The position numbers were made by a program, and so were the translations under genes. The notes under the pieces were generated by a model, which saw only the letters and a list, made by a program, of their open reading frames with translations, was not told the origin of the DNA and made no database searches. Source: UBA4735 sp035935465 (GTDB taxonomy: Bacteria; Chloroflexota; Limnocylindria; P2-11E). From it: DNA of 64,000 bases. Positions 1 through 7,453 of the stretch are shown here, one piece after another. The stretch is from positions 1 to 64,000 of the forward strand of contig DASYXA010000065.1 of assembly GCA_035935465.1 (NCBI GenBank), in the 5' to 3' direction. Every line of letters starts with the position of its first letter. The stretch's first letter is position 1.

Positions 1-693
1 CCTGGCTCCGGCCTTCCGCGCGGCCGCGCACGCCGTCGTCGCCGCGCGGATCTCCGCCAGCGCCGGCCGCGACGCGGTCCAGGCGGCGGGGTCGCGCCGG
101 CCGCCGTCGCGGACCGTGGCGGTCGCGGTCCGGATGATCGCCTCGTCCTCGGCGTGGACCGCGACGAGCAGCCCTGCCGCCGCGGCGGCCCGCATCGCGG
201 GCTCGAGGTCCGCAGCGGCGAGCGCGGGGAACTCGGGCACCCCGCTGTCGCAGAGGAACGCCTTCACGCCGACCGCGCCGCGGCCCGCGAGCTCGCGGAG
301 TGGCGCTCGGTCGGCGCCGACGAGGCCGCCCCAGAGGGCGAAGTCGACGATCGAGTCTCGCTCGCCGGCTTCGCGCTTGCGGTCGAACGACGCGCCGTCG
401 AGCACCGGCGGCAGCGAGTTGAGCGGCATGTCGATGACGGTCGTGACGCCGCCGGCCGCGGCCGCGCGGCTGCCGCTGGCCCAGCCCTCCCACTCGGCGC
501 GTCCCGGGTCATTGAAGTGGACGTGCGCGTCGACGATCCCCGGCAGCGCGAACAGCCCGGTCGCGTCGATCTCCTCGTCGGCCGACGACGCACCCGGCTC
601 GACGAACGCGCTCACGCGGCCATCGCTGATCAGGATGTCCCGGGCGTACGCGCCATCGGCGATCACGATCGCGCCACGGATCGCGAGATCCAC
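1..693 (-). CDS. allB: Allantoinase, 3' end cut off by the window
   Basis: Amidohydrolase that opens the hydantoin ring of allantoin to allantoate, cytoplasmic, third stage of urate breakdown. The first 231 codons are present. The N-terminal beta-sandwich strand leads into the metal motif HVH at residues 57-59, followed by the allantoinase-type string MPLNSLP (about 89-95). The bridging carbamylated lysine is expected at Lys144 in VGVKAF, and a further metal histidine at His180 in VAVHAED. Start is GTG at 693, five bases after the DUF3830 stop, so the two are probably co-transcribed. Dihydroorotase or hydantoinase are the alternatives, but MPLN and the urate genes nearby favour allantoinase. 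The C-terminal half with the catalytic Asp lies outside the window. Confidence 0.85.
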   Translation of the reverse strand, partial: MDLAIRGAIVIADGAYARDILISDGRVSAFVEPGASSADEEIDATGLFALPGIVDAHVHFNDPGRAEWEGWASGSRAAAAGGVTTVIDMPLNSLPPVLDGASFDRKREAGERDSIVDFALWGGLVGADRAPLRELAGRGAVGVKAFLCDSGVPEFPALAAADLEPAMRAAAAAGLLVAVHAEDEAIIRTATATVRDGGRRDPAAWTASRPALAEIRAATTACAAARKAGAR

Positions 694-698
694 GCGGG

Positions 699-1127
699 CT
701 ACGCGAGCTCGATGGTGAAGTCTTGCGCGCCTTCCCAGAGCGTGAGCCGTCCGATCGCGGGGAGCTGCTCGTTGCCCTCGATCACCGTCGCGAAGTGATT
801 GCCGGCAAGCTGTCCGACCTTGCTCGAGAAGAGCGTCGCTCCATACGGGAACAGGATCTCCGTCTCCGAGATCCCGCCGGGATAGATGAGCACCTGGCCG
901 GGGGCTGGGTGGCTGGTGTGGTTCTCCTGCGCGAGCCCGCCCGGGCCGCCGACCGTGGTGTCGCCCATCGGGACCCACGTGGACTCTCCGCTCCAGCGGC
1001 AGTGCACGAGCTTGCTCGTGAACGGGAGCATCAGGCGGATGGCCGCAGTCGTCTTCGGCGCGCGCTCCTCCTCGAGGCGCGCGCGGAAGGTGAACGGACC
1101 GGCGGTGATCTTCAGCTGGGCGGCCAT
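699..1127 (-). CDS. DUF3830 family protein, purine-catabolism neighbour
   Basis: A 142-residue protein recognisable as DUF3830 by APKTTAAI (about 24-31), the LPFTSKLVHCRWSGE block and the C-terminal half with GNHFATVIEG. The family has a cyclophilin-like fold and is repeatedly found next to hydantoinase and purine-degradation genes, but no reaction is established. No signal peptide or membrane segment is visible. The ATG at 1127 was chosen over upstream codons because the conserved family start (AQLKITAGPFTFRARLEE) begins directly there. The gene is divergent from the cyclase-ATPase with only 23 bases between the start codons, and runs into allantoinase. A role with allantoin or a related ureide is inferred from position only. 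Confidence 0.8.
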   Translation of the reverse strand: MAAQLKITAGPFTFRARLEEERAPKTTAAIRLMLPFTSKLVHCRWSGESTWVPMGDTTVGGPGGLAQENHTSHPAPGQVLIYPGGISETEILFPYGATLFSSKVGQLAGNHFATVIEGNEQLPAIGRLTLWEGAQDFTIELA

Positions 1128-1135
1128 GAGGGCCG

Positions 1136-1141
1136 TAGGAT
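1136..1141 (+). promoter_or_regulatory. Candidate -10 element TAGGAT, leaderless start of the cyclase-ATPase
   Basis: TAGGAT lies nine bases before the ATG at 1151, so a transcript starting six to nine bases downstream would begin at the start codon. No Shine-Dalgarno sequence is present. The same spacing occurs before several other genes in the window. Confidence 0.4.
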
Positions 1142-1150
1142 ACGCGGCCC

Positions 1151-4100
1151 ATGGGCCGAGGGACCGGCGACACGGCGCTTCGGGCGTTCCTGTTCGCCGA
1201 CCTGCGCGACTACACCGCATTCGTCGAGCGTGAGGGCGATCGGGCCGCCGCCGAGCTGATCGCCGAGTATCGCGCGCTCATCCGGTCCCGGCTGCCGTCG
1301 CACGAGGGTGCCGAGCTGAAGACCGAGGGGGACTCCTTCTACATCGTGTTCCCGTCTCCGTCGAAGGCGATCGAGTTCGCCGCCGACGTGTTTCGCGCGG
1401 CGCGCGAAGGCCCCCCAGGGCGACGGCTGAAGTTCGGCATCGGCATCCATGTCGGAGAGACGGTCCCGCTCGATGGCCAATTCGTCGGATCCGCCGTGAA
1501 CATCGCCGCGCGTATCGGCGCCATCGCCGGCGATGGCGAGCTGCTCGTCACCGACACGGTGCGCGGCCTCGTCCGGACCAACCTGTCATACCCGTTCGAG
1601 GATCGCGGCCCGACGCCGCTCAAGGGTGTCGCGGAGCCGATCCACGTATTCGCCGTCGATTGGGCACCACGCTCCACACCGCAGGCGGCGCCACCACACG
1701 CTCCGCCCATCGGGAGCCGGACGGCGGCGTTCGTTGGCCGAGACGCGGAGCTGGACCGGCTGGCGCGCGCCGCGACGGCGCTGCGCGATGGCCGCGGCGG
1801 CACGGTCCTGCTCGGCGGAGCCGCCGGCCTGGGCAAGAGCCGGCTGCTCCGCGAATGGACCGCGACCAGCGGCGTCCTCACGCTCGTGGGCGAATGCGGC
1901 GCGACGGACGCGCGCCCGCCCTACGAGCCGTTCCGAGCGATGCTGCGCCACCTCACCCAGGCGGCCGGCGAGGAGGCTCGCCTTCGACGGCTGGCGCCCG
2001 ACCTGCTGGTATTCCTTCCGGAGCTCGAGACCGGCGAGCGGGCCCGGCATCCGGATCGCGACGCCCTGTTCGGCGCGATGCTCCGGCTGCTCCGCGACCT
2101 CGCCCGCGGCGCTCCGATCGCGATCGTGATCGAGGATCTGCACTGGACCGAAGAGGGCAGCCTCGCGATGTTCCGCTTCCTCAGCGGCGTCGCGGACACG
2201 GCACCGTTCCTCCTCATCGGGACCTACCGTGACGACGAGCTCCCGCGGGGACACCCACTCCGACCAATCATCGCCGAGCTCACGCGACGCCCGGACGCGG
2301 TCGACCTTCATCTCCTGCCACTCGGCCCGGCCGAATCGCTGCGGCTCCTCCGCAGCGACACCGCTCCGGATGCGCTCCAGGACGGCGAGCGGGATCGCAT
2401 CATCGAGCTGGCCGAAGGCAATCCGCTCTGCCTCGAAGAGCTCGCGCGCTCCGCCGGGGATCCCGGCGGGGCGTTGCCGCTGACGATCGCCGAGGCGGTC
2501 GTGCGCCGCGTCGGCACGCTCGACGAGGACGCCCGGCGGCTGGTGCTCTACGCCGCGGTCCGCGGCCAGCACGCCGGCTTCGACCTCCTGTCGCGGGTGC
2601 TCGGCACGGGCGAGCGCGATCTGCTGCGGCCCGCCCGGACGGCGATCGAGGCGTCGCTGCTGACGGAGTCGGGTGACGGATTGACCTTCCGACACGCCTT
2701 GACGCGCGAGGCGGTCTACCGGGACATGATGAAACGGGAGCGGCGGCTCCTCCACGAGGAGGTCGCCAACGCGTTGATCGCCCTGCACGGCGACGACGCA
2801 TCGATGGCCGCTGACATCGAACGACAGCTCATCGACGCCGGTCAGGCCAAGCGCGCGATCCCCTACGCGCTCGCCGCAGGCGGCGAGGCGCTACGACTCC
2901 TCGCCGCCGACGAGGCCGCGGCGCACTTCGAGCGCGCGGTCGACGCGGGCGCGCCCGGCAGCATCGAGCGCGCCCAGGGCCTCGAGGGACTCGGCAACGC
3001 GTATCGCCATCAGCTGAAGGTGTCGAAGGCGGTGGCCACACTGGGGGAGGCCGTCGAGGCGTTCCGGGCGAGCGGGATGCCGCGGGACGTCGCACGCTGT
3101 CAGGCGGCCCTCGCGCGGTCCCTCCCGTTCGGCCCGCGGGAGCGTGCCGCATGGGTCGAGGCGTGGCACGCCAGCGAAACCCACGGATCGCCCGCCGAGC
3201 TGTCGGTCATCGCGACGAATCTCGCGGATCGGGCCTCGGAGGCGTTGGACGACACTGACGCGGCGCGATGGATCGCGCGCGCTCGCGAGCTCGTCGCGGC
3301 CGCCGAGGCGCGCGGACGGGCTGAGGCCGTCGAAGAGACGCTCCTCGCGATCGAGCACCCGGTCGGCTGGCACGTGCGGCGCGAACGCGCGCTCGCCAAG
3401 CGTCTGGATCAGGCGATCGACCGGGACGAGCTGGTCCTCACCGCCTACCGCCGGTACATCGACAGCCGGTCACGAGAGGCCGCTGCCGAGGAACGGCAGG
3501 CCCTGCTCGCCCGTGCCCGCGCGTACGCGATCGCCCACGGGATCGGCGACCGACCGAGGATGCTGACGTTCCGCTCGGGACCTCCATGGATGCTCTGGCT
3601 CGCCGGCGACTGGGATGAGCTGGTCTGGCTTTGGACCGAGCTCAAACGGCAGTTCGGCGGCGATGACATCTGGGAGATCTTCCCCGACACAGGCCCGCTC
3701 GATGCGGCCGTACGCCTCGAGCGCGAAGGTCCCGGAGCGGCGGGGGCCGGTCTGCGGACAGCCGTCGAGCACCAGGCGTCGACCGGGACGTGGCATGCGC
3801 GCGTGGCGTCGAGCGCGCATCTCGCGAATCTCGACCTCGCCGAGGGTCGCGCGCCCGCGGTCGTCGCCTCACTCCGGACGCTCGCCGAGGCCCGCTCGCC
3901 ACAAGCCATGGAGCTGCCGCTCTATCTGCTCTCCGCTCGGGTGGTCGCAGCCGCCGCCATGTTCGCCGGGGATGCTGACGTGCTCGCGCCGTGGCTGGCG
4001 ATAGATTCGGCGGTGCGATCCGAGGGCGCGATGTTCGCCGCAGCCATCGATCACCTGCGGGCGATCGATCATTTGCTGGGCGGACGGCCGGACGCGGCGG

Positions 4101-4285
4101 CCGATCTTCTCCGCCGGGCTGCCGCGACCTACGCTGCGCTCGGCTGGGATCACCTGGCGGCCGAGCTCGCATGGCAGCGCGCGCGGGCGGGCGATCATGC
4201 CGGGCTCGAGGCGGCGCGCGAGTTCTATCGGGCCCGGAATGCGACGTGGCGTCTGCGCTGGCTGGAGGATGAGCGGTGGCGGTGA
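1151..4285 (+). CDS. Class III adenylate/guanylate cyclase fused to AAA-type ATPase and TPR-like region
   Basis: A 1044-residue signalling protein. Residues 10-170 are a class III nucleotide cyclase domain with both metal aspartates (Asp17 in FADLRDY, Asp61 in EGDSF), the purine-contacting Lys57, and the transition-state pair Asn117/Arg121 in AVNIAARI, so it looks catalytically intact. From about 195 follows a STAND/LuxR-like ATPase with Walker A GGAAGLGKS (222-230) and Walker B VIEDLHW (about 325). The rest to the C terminus is alanine-rich helical repeat, probably TPR. No DNA-binding domain is visible at the end. The architecture is common in actinobacterial and chloroflexal genomes. The ligand is unknown. 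It overlaps the following VOC gene by ten bases. Confidence 0.85.
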   Translation: MGRGTGDTALRAFLFADLRDYTAFVEREGDRAAAELIAEYRALIRSRLPSHEGAELKTEGDSFYIVFPSPSKAIEFAADVFRAAREGPPGRRLKFGIGIHVGETVPLDGQFVGSAVNIAARIGAIAGDGELLVTDTVRGLVRTNLSYPFEDRGPTPLKGVAEPIHVFAVDWAPRSTPQAAPPHAPPIGSRTAAFVGRDAELDRLARAATALRDGRGGTVLLGGAAGLGKSRLLREWTATSGVLTLVGECGATDARPPYEPFRAMLRHLTQAAGEEARLRRLAPDLLVFLPELETGERARHPDRDALFGAMLRLLRDLARGAPIAIVIEDLHWTEEGSLAMFRFLSGVADTAPFLLIGTYRDDELPRGHPLRPIIAELTRRPDAVDLHLLPLGPAESLRLLRSDTAPDALQDGERDRIIELAEGNPLCLEELARSAGDPGGALPLTIAEAVVRRVGTLDEDARRLVLYAAVRGQHAGFDLLSRVLGTGERDLLRPARTAIEASLLTESGDGLTFRHALTREAVYRDMMKRERRLLHEEVANALIALHGDDASMAADIERQLIDAGQAKRAIPYALAAGGEALRLLAADEAAAHFERAVDAGAPGSIERAQGLEGLGNAYRHQLKVSKAVATLGEAVEAFRASGMPRDVARCQAALARSLPFGPRERAAWVEAWHASETHGSPAELSVIATNLADRASEALDDTDAARWIARARELVAAAEARGRAEAVEETLLAIEHPVGWHVRRERALAKRLDQAIDRDELVLTAYRRYIDSRSREAAAEERQALLARARAYAIAHGIGDRPRMLTFRSGPPWMLWLAGDWDELVWLWTELKRQFGGDDIWEIFPDTGPLDAAVRLEREGPGAAGAGLRTAVEHQASTGTWHARVASSAHLANLDLAEGRAPAVVASLRTLAEARSPQAMELPLYLLSARVVAAAAMFAGDADVLAPWLAIDSAVRSEGAMFAAAIDHLRAIDHLLGGRPDAAADLLRRAAATYAALGWDHLAAELAWQRARAGDHAGLEAAREFYRARNATWRLRWLEDERWR

Positions 4286-4671
4286 CCGGACGGTTCCATC
4301 ACCTGGACATCTACGTCGCGGATCTCGCGCGGAGCGCGGCGTTCTGGGGACCGCTTCTGGGTGAGCTGGGCTGGCGGGCACGACCGGAGCGGCCGACGGT
4401 GCGGAGCTGGACCGATGGAACGACGGAGCTGTTCTTGGTCCAGGCCGAGCCCGAGTTCGTCGCGCAGGGGTACCACCGGAAGCGCGTTGGTCTGAACCAC
4501 CTCGCGTTGAGCGTCCCAGGACGCTCCGCACTCGACGCGGTACGGACCCTGGTCGCAAGCCGCGGCGCGCGAATGCTGTACGGCGGCGAGATCGAGGAGA
4601 CCGCGACGCAGTACCGATTCTTCTTCGAAGATCCCGACCGCATCAAAGTCGAGGTGCTCGCCGAGCGATAG
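4276..4671 (+). CDS. VOC/glyoxalase family protein
   Basis: A 131-residue vicinal-oxygen-chelate protein with the usual two beta-alpha-beta-beta-beta modules. The candidate metal ligands are His8 or His9 in FHHLDIYV, the His in LNHLALSV and the Glu near the end (IKVEVLAER). The first module also has the YVADLARSAAFW pattern typical of glyoxalase/dioxygenase members. Start is GTG at 4276 inside the last codons of the cyclase-ATPase, which suggests translational coupling. No substrate can be assigned. The position between purine genes may be accidental. Confidence 0.75.
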   Translation: MAVTGRFHHLDIYVADLARSAAFWGPLLGELGWRARPERPTVRSWTDGTTELFLVQAEPEFVAQGYHRKRVGLNHLALSVPGRSALDAVRTLVASRGARMLYGGEIEETATQYRFFFEDPDRIKVEVLAER

Positions 4672-4682
4672 CATCCGCGACC

Positions 4683-4976
4683 ATGGCGACGTCGCTCTCC
4701 ACGCACGTGCTCGACACGGCGATCGGACGTCCGGTCTCCGGCATCCGCGTGTCGCTCTACCGCGGCACCGAGCTCGTCGCGCGCGGCGACACCGACGCCG
4801 ATGGCCGGATCGCGGCGCTCGGGCACGATCTCGCGGCCGGCACGTACCGCCTGCTGTTCGCCGTGAAGGGACCGTTCTTCGAAGAGGTCGCGCTGCAGCT
4901 GCGCCTCGAGGACGGGCACTACCACGTACCGCTGCTCGTCACGCCGTACGGCTGTGTCACCTACCGGGGTAGCTGA
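4683..4976 (+). CDS. uraH: 5-hydroxyisourate hydrolase (transthyretin-like)
   Basis: Hydrolyses 5-hydroxyisourate, the product of urate oxidation, to OHCU. At 97 residues it is slightly shorter than the usual 110-120. It keeps the signature His8 in STHVLD, the central strands, His-Tyr-His near residue 79 (GHYHVPLL) and the diagnostic C-terminal YRGS. It lacks the C-terminal extension seen in vertebrate transthyretin and has no signal peptide, so it is cytoplasmic. It overlaps uraD by 23 bases, so the two are certainly co-expressed. Confidence 0.93.
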   Translation: MATSLSTHVLDTAIGRPVSGIRVSLYRGTELVARGDTDADGRIAALGHDLAAGTYRLLFAVKGPFFEEVALQLRLEDGHYHVPLLVTPYGCVTYRGS

Positions 4977-5382
4977 GGCCTTCGAGCGCGCGCCGGGTCT
5001 CGCCGAGCGCATCGGTGAAGGCGGCGACCCCGCGGAGATCGTCGCGCGCGCCCGCGCGGTCCTCGGATCCATGACCGACGCCGAGCGCGTCGCGGTCCTG
5101 AACGCGCATCCGCGGATCGGTGCCGTGACGGGACTGTCGACGCGATCCGCCGCCGAGCAGGGCGGCGCGACAGATCCCGAGACGCTGCGGTCGCTCGAGC
5201 GGTTGAACGCCGAGTACGAGCGCACGTTCGGCTTCCGCTTCGTCGTGTTCGTCAACGGCCGCTCGCGGGCGGAGATCGTGCCCGTCCTTCAGGAGCGCCT
5301 GCGCCATGCGCGGCGCGAGGAGCTCGCGACCGGGATCGAGGAGCTCCTCGCGATCGCGCGCGACCGGATGGAGCGCGGCTAG
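4954..5382 (+). CDS. uraD: OHCU decarboxylase, short form
   Basis: Decarboxylates OHCU to S-allantoin. The diagnostic NAHPRIG motif with the catalytic histidine is at residues 49-55, followed by the LNAEYERTFGFRFVVFVNGRS block of the family. The protein has 142 residues against roughly 160-170 usually. The N-terminal helices before the substrate-binding Glu/Trp region are shortened, and in-frame sequence further upstream lies inside uraH. GTG at 4954 is taken as the start because it is the earliest in-frame start codon. Together with UraH, PuuD and allantoinase this completes urate to allantoate. It is convergent with puuD and overlaps its end by four bases. Confidence 0.9.
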   Translation: MSPTGVAEAFERAPGLAERIGEGGDPAEIVARARAVLGSMTDAERVAVLNAHPRIGAVTGLSTRSAAEQGGATDPETLRSLERLNAEYERTFGFRFVVFVNGRSRAEIVPVLQERLRHARREELATGIEELLAIARDRMERG

Positions 5383-6575
5383 GGCGCCGGTGCCCCGCTC
5401 CGCACCCAGCGGCCGATGAGGTCGCGCTCGTCATCGGTCATGCCGGTGACGTTCCCGAGCGGCATCGCCTTCGTGACGACCACCTGGTCGTACGCGCGGC
5501 GCGCGTTGGCGACGATCTCGGCCTGCGTGTCGAACATCACGCCCTTCGGCGCGGCGGTGAAGCCTTGCCGGGTCGGCGCGATCGAGTGACAGGTGACGCA
5601 GCGCGCCTCGAACACCTTCTGCACCGCCGGGAAGTCCGCGGCGGTGAGCCCGGCGGCACCGGCGGGTTGCGGCGCGAGCGCGACGATCAGCACGACCCCG
5701 AGAGCGGCGACGAGCGACGCGGTCCGGCGCACGTCGGCATGCTGATGCCGGAGATTGAAGACGTGCCGCACGAGCGCGCCGAGGGCCATGAAGGCCAGGA
5801 GCACGAGCCAGCTGTTCGCGTGACCGTAGGTGAACGGGAAGTGCTGGCTGATCATCGCGAACAGCACCGGCAGGGTCAGGTAGTTGTTGTGCACCGAGCG
5901 CTGCTTGCCGCGGATGCCCGGCCCGGGATCGAGCGCGGTCCCGGCGGCCGTGGCAGCCACGAGCGCCCGCTGCCCCGGGATGATCGTGAAGAAGACGTTC
6001 GCGGCCATCCACGTGCCGAGCGTCGCGCCGACCTGGATGAACGCGCCACGCGGGCTGAACAGGTACCCGGACAGCGCGGCGATGATGACCGTGAGGACGG
6101 CGAGCGCGACCGTGAGGGCGCGCCCGTTCGCGGCGAGCACACGTGCCAGCAGGTCGTACGCGAGCCAGCCGAAGAGCAGGATCGCGAGGCTCGCGACGAC
6201 GAGCTCCCAGCCCTGAAAGCGCGGGCGGACCGGGTCCATGAGGTACTGCTTCGGGTCGACGTAATAGAGGAGGACCATCAGCGCGAAGCCGGTGAGCCAG
6301 GTCGTGTAGGCCTCCCACTTGAACCACGCGAGGGGGGCGGGCAGGGTGCGCGGCGCGATGCGGTACTTCTCGACGCGATAGAAGCCGCCGCCGTGGATCT
6401 CCCAGGCCTCGCCGCCGGCGCCCTCGCCCTCCGCGCCGTCGCGCTTCGGCGGGCGGAGCGACTGGTCGAGCGCGATGAAGTAGAAGGACGCACCGACCCA
6501 GGCGATCGCGGCGGTGACGTGCAGCCAGCGGATGACGAGGTGGAGCCAGTCCCCGGCGTAGGCGAGGACGTCCAC
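5379..6575 (-). CDS. puuD: Membrane-bound urate hydroxylase with fused cytochrome c domain
   Basis: Oxidises urate to 5-hydroxyisourate at the membrane, passing electrons to the respiratory chain instead of making peroxide. About the first 300 residues hold the urate oxidase N-terminal (DUF989) membrane domain: WLHVTAAIAWVGASFYFI near the start, the GGGFYRVEKY stretch and about eight hydrophobic segments. A c-type heme site CVTCH lies at 326-330 with a likely axial Met in AMPLGN (about 371), placing the C-terminal domain outside. 398 residues is normal for PuuD. It is three bases downstream of the NIPSNAP gene and part of a bioY-NIPSNAP-puuD transcript. Confidence 0.93.
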   Translation of the reverse strand: MDVLAYAGDWLHLVIRWLHVTAAIAWVGASFYFIALDQSLRPPKRDGAEGEGAGGEAWEIHGGGFYRVEKYRIAPRTLPAPLAWFKWEAYTTWLTGFALMVLLYYVDPKQYLMDPVRPRFQGWELVVASLAILLFGWLAYDLLARVLAANGRALTVALAVLTVIIAALSGYLFSPRGAFIQVGATLGTWMAANVFFTIIPGQRALVAATAAGTALDPGPGIRGKQRSVHNNYLTLPVLFAMISQHFPFTYGHANSWLVLLAFMALGALVRHVFNLRHQHADVRRTASLVAALGVVLIVALAPQPAGAAGLTAADFPAVQKVFEARCVTCHSIAPTRQGFTAAPKGVMFDTQAEIVANARRAYDQVVVTKAMPLGNVTGMTDDERDLIGRWVRSGAPAP

Positions 6576-6578
6576 CGC

Positions 6579-6872
6579 CTAGACCCGGTCGATGAAGACG
6601 GTGCGCTGCGCGATGATGAAGCTCGCGGGATCGGGGTCCATGGCCTTGCGTTCCGGCGAGTCGTAGTACCGCTTGTTCGCCGCGTCCCACCCGGCCGCTC
6701 CGTCGTAGCTCACGACCCAGACGAACTTCCCCTCGCTCGGGACCTTCCACGCACCCTCGATGACGAACCCCATCGTCTTCCGCAGCGGACGCACGCCCTT
6801 CGACCAGACCTCGGCGAACGTATCCAACTGTCCCGGCGTGATCGTGTACTCGCGGAGCTGCGTGGTCTTCAC
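6579..6872 (-). CDS. NIPSNAP-like (dimeric alpha+beta barrel) protein
   Basis: A 97-residue protein of the NIPSNAP/antibiotic-biosynthesis-monooxygenase fold: REYTITPGQLDTFAEVW at the start and the WVVSYDG...WDAANKRYYDS block, ending in a short strand. Such proteins bind small aromatic or heme-like ligands, but catalysis is not shown. The ATG at 6872 overlaps the bioY stop by four bases (ATGA), and puuD follows after three bases. The tight packing suggests an accessory role in the urate step, which is an inference. Confidence 0.7.
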   Translation of the reverse strand: MKTTQLREYTITPGQLDTFAEVWSKGVRPLRKTMGFVIEGAWKVPSEGKFVWVVSYDGAAGWDAANKRYYDSPERKAMDPDPASFIIAQRTVFIDRV

Positions 6873-7429
6873 CGGCGCACGAGCCGCCAGGCGCCGGGCA
6901 GCGCGAGCGCGGCGAGGACCATCTTGAACAGGTCGCCGGGGATGAACGGGAGCAGGCCGGCCGCGAGCAGCCGCTCCGACGGCACGAACCGCGCGAGCCA
7001 GGCGAGCCCGCAGACGTAGATCGCGATCTCGCCGAGCAGCATCGCGGCAAGGGCCGTCACGAGGTGGCGATCCCAGCCGCGCTCCGCCGCGGACCCGACG
7101 ATCGCCGCGGCGAGCGCGAAGCCGATGAGGTAGCCGCCGGTCGGTCCGGTGATGTACGCGAGTCCCGACGCTCCGCCGGCGAACGCCGGCAGGCCGATCG
7201 CGCCCTCAACGAGGTACGCGATGACGCTGGCGAGGCCGAGCCGGCCGAGCGCGGCGGCCACCAGGAGCACCGCGAACGTCTGGCCGGTGACCGGCACGGG
7301 GCTGAACGGGAGCGCGATCCGGAGCTGCGCCGCGAGCGCGATGAGCGCCGACCCCGCGAGCACGAGGACGAGCCTCCAGAGCAGCGAGCCGGGGAGGACG
7401 ACGAGCGCGAGGGGCCGGACGGCGATCAC
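6869..7429 (-). CDS. bioY: BioY-type biotin (or related vitamin) substrate-binding transporter
   Basis: A 186-residue membrane protein with six hydrophobic segments and the BioY hallmarks: LPFSPVPVTGQTFAVLLVAAALG (about 39-61), GLPAFAGGASGL and GPTGGYLIGF. These are the S-component signatures of energy-coupling-factor transporters. No ECF ATPase or T-component genes are visible nearby, so it either works alone or shares a module encoded elsewhere. GTG at 7429 was chosen because the family N terminus begins there and a TAGTCT element lies six bases upstream. Its position at the head of the puuD transcript is unusual and raises the question whether the cargo is biotin. Confidence 0.85.
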   Translation of the reverse strand: MIAVRPLALVVLPGSLLWRLVLVLAGSALIALAAQLRIALPFSPVPVTGQTFAVLLVAAALGRLGLASVIAYLVEGAIGLPAFAGGASGLAYITGPTGGYLIGFALAAAIVGSAAERGWDRHLVTALAAMLLGEIAIYVCGLAWLARFVPSERLLAAGLLPFIPGDLFKMVLAALALPGAWRLVRR

Positions 7430-7435
7430 GGGCGG

Positions 7436-7453
7436 AGACTAGCGCGACGCTAG
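7436..7453. promoter_or_regulatory. TAGTCT -10 element overlapping an inverted repeat before bioY
   Basis: On the minus strand TAGTCT (7441-7436) is six bases before the GTG of bioY. It overlaps a perfect 6-bp inverted repeat with three-base spacer, CTAGCG-CGA-CGCTAG (7439-7453), which also covers the stop codon of the upstream lipoprotein gene. With no T-run behind it, an operator is more likely than a terminator. Confidence 0.35.
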
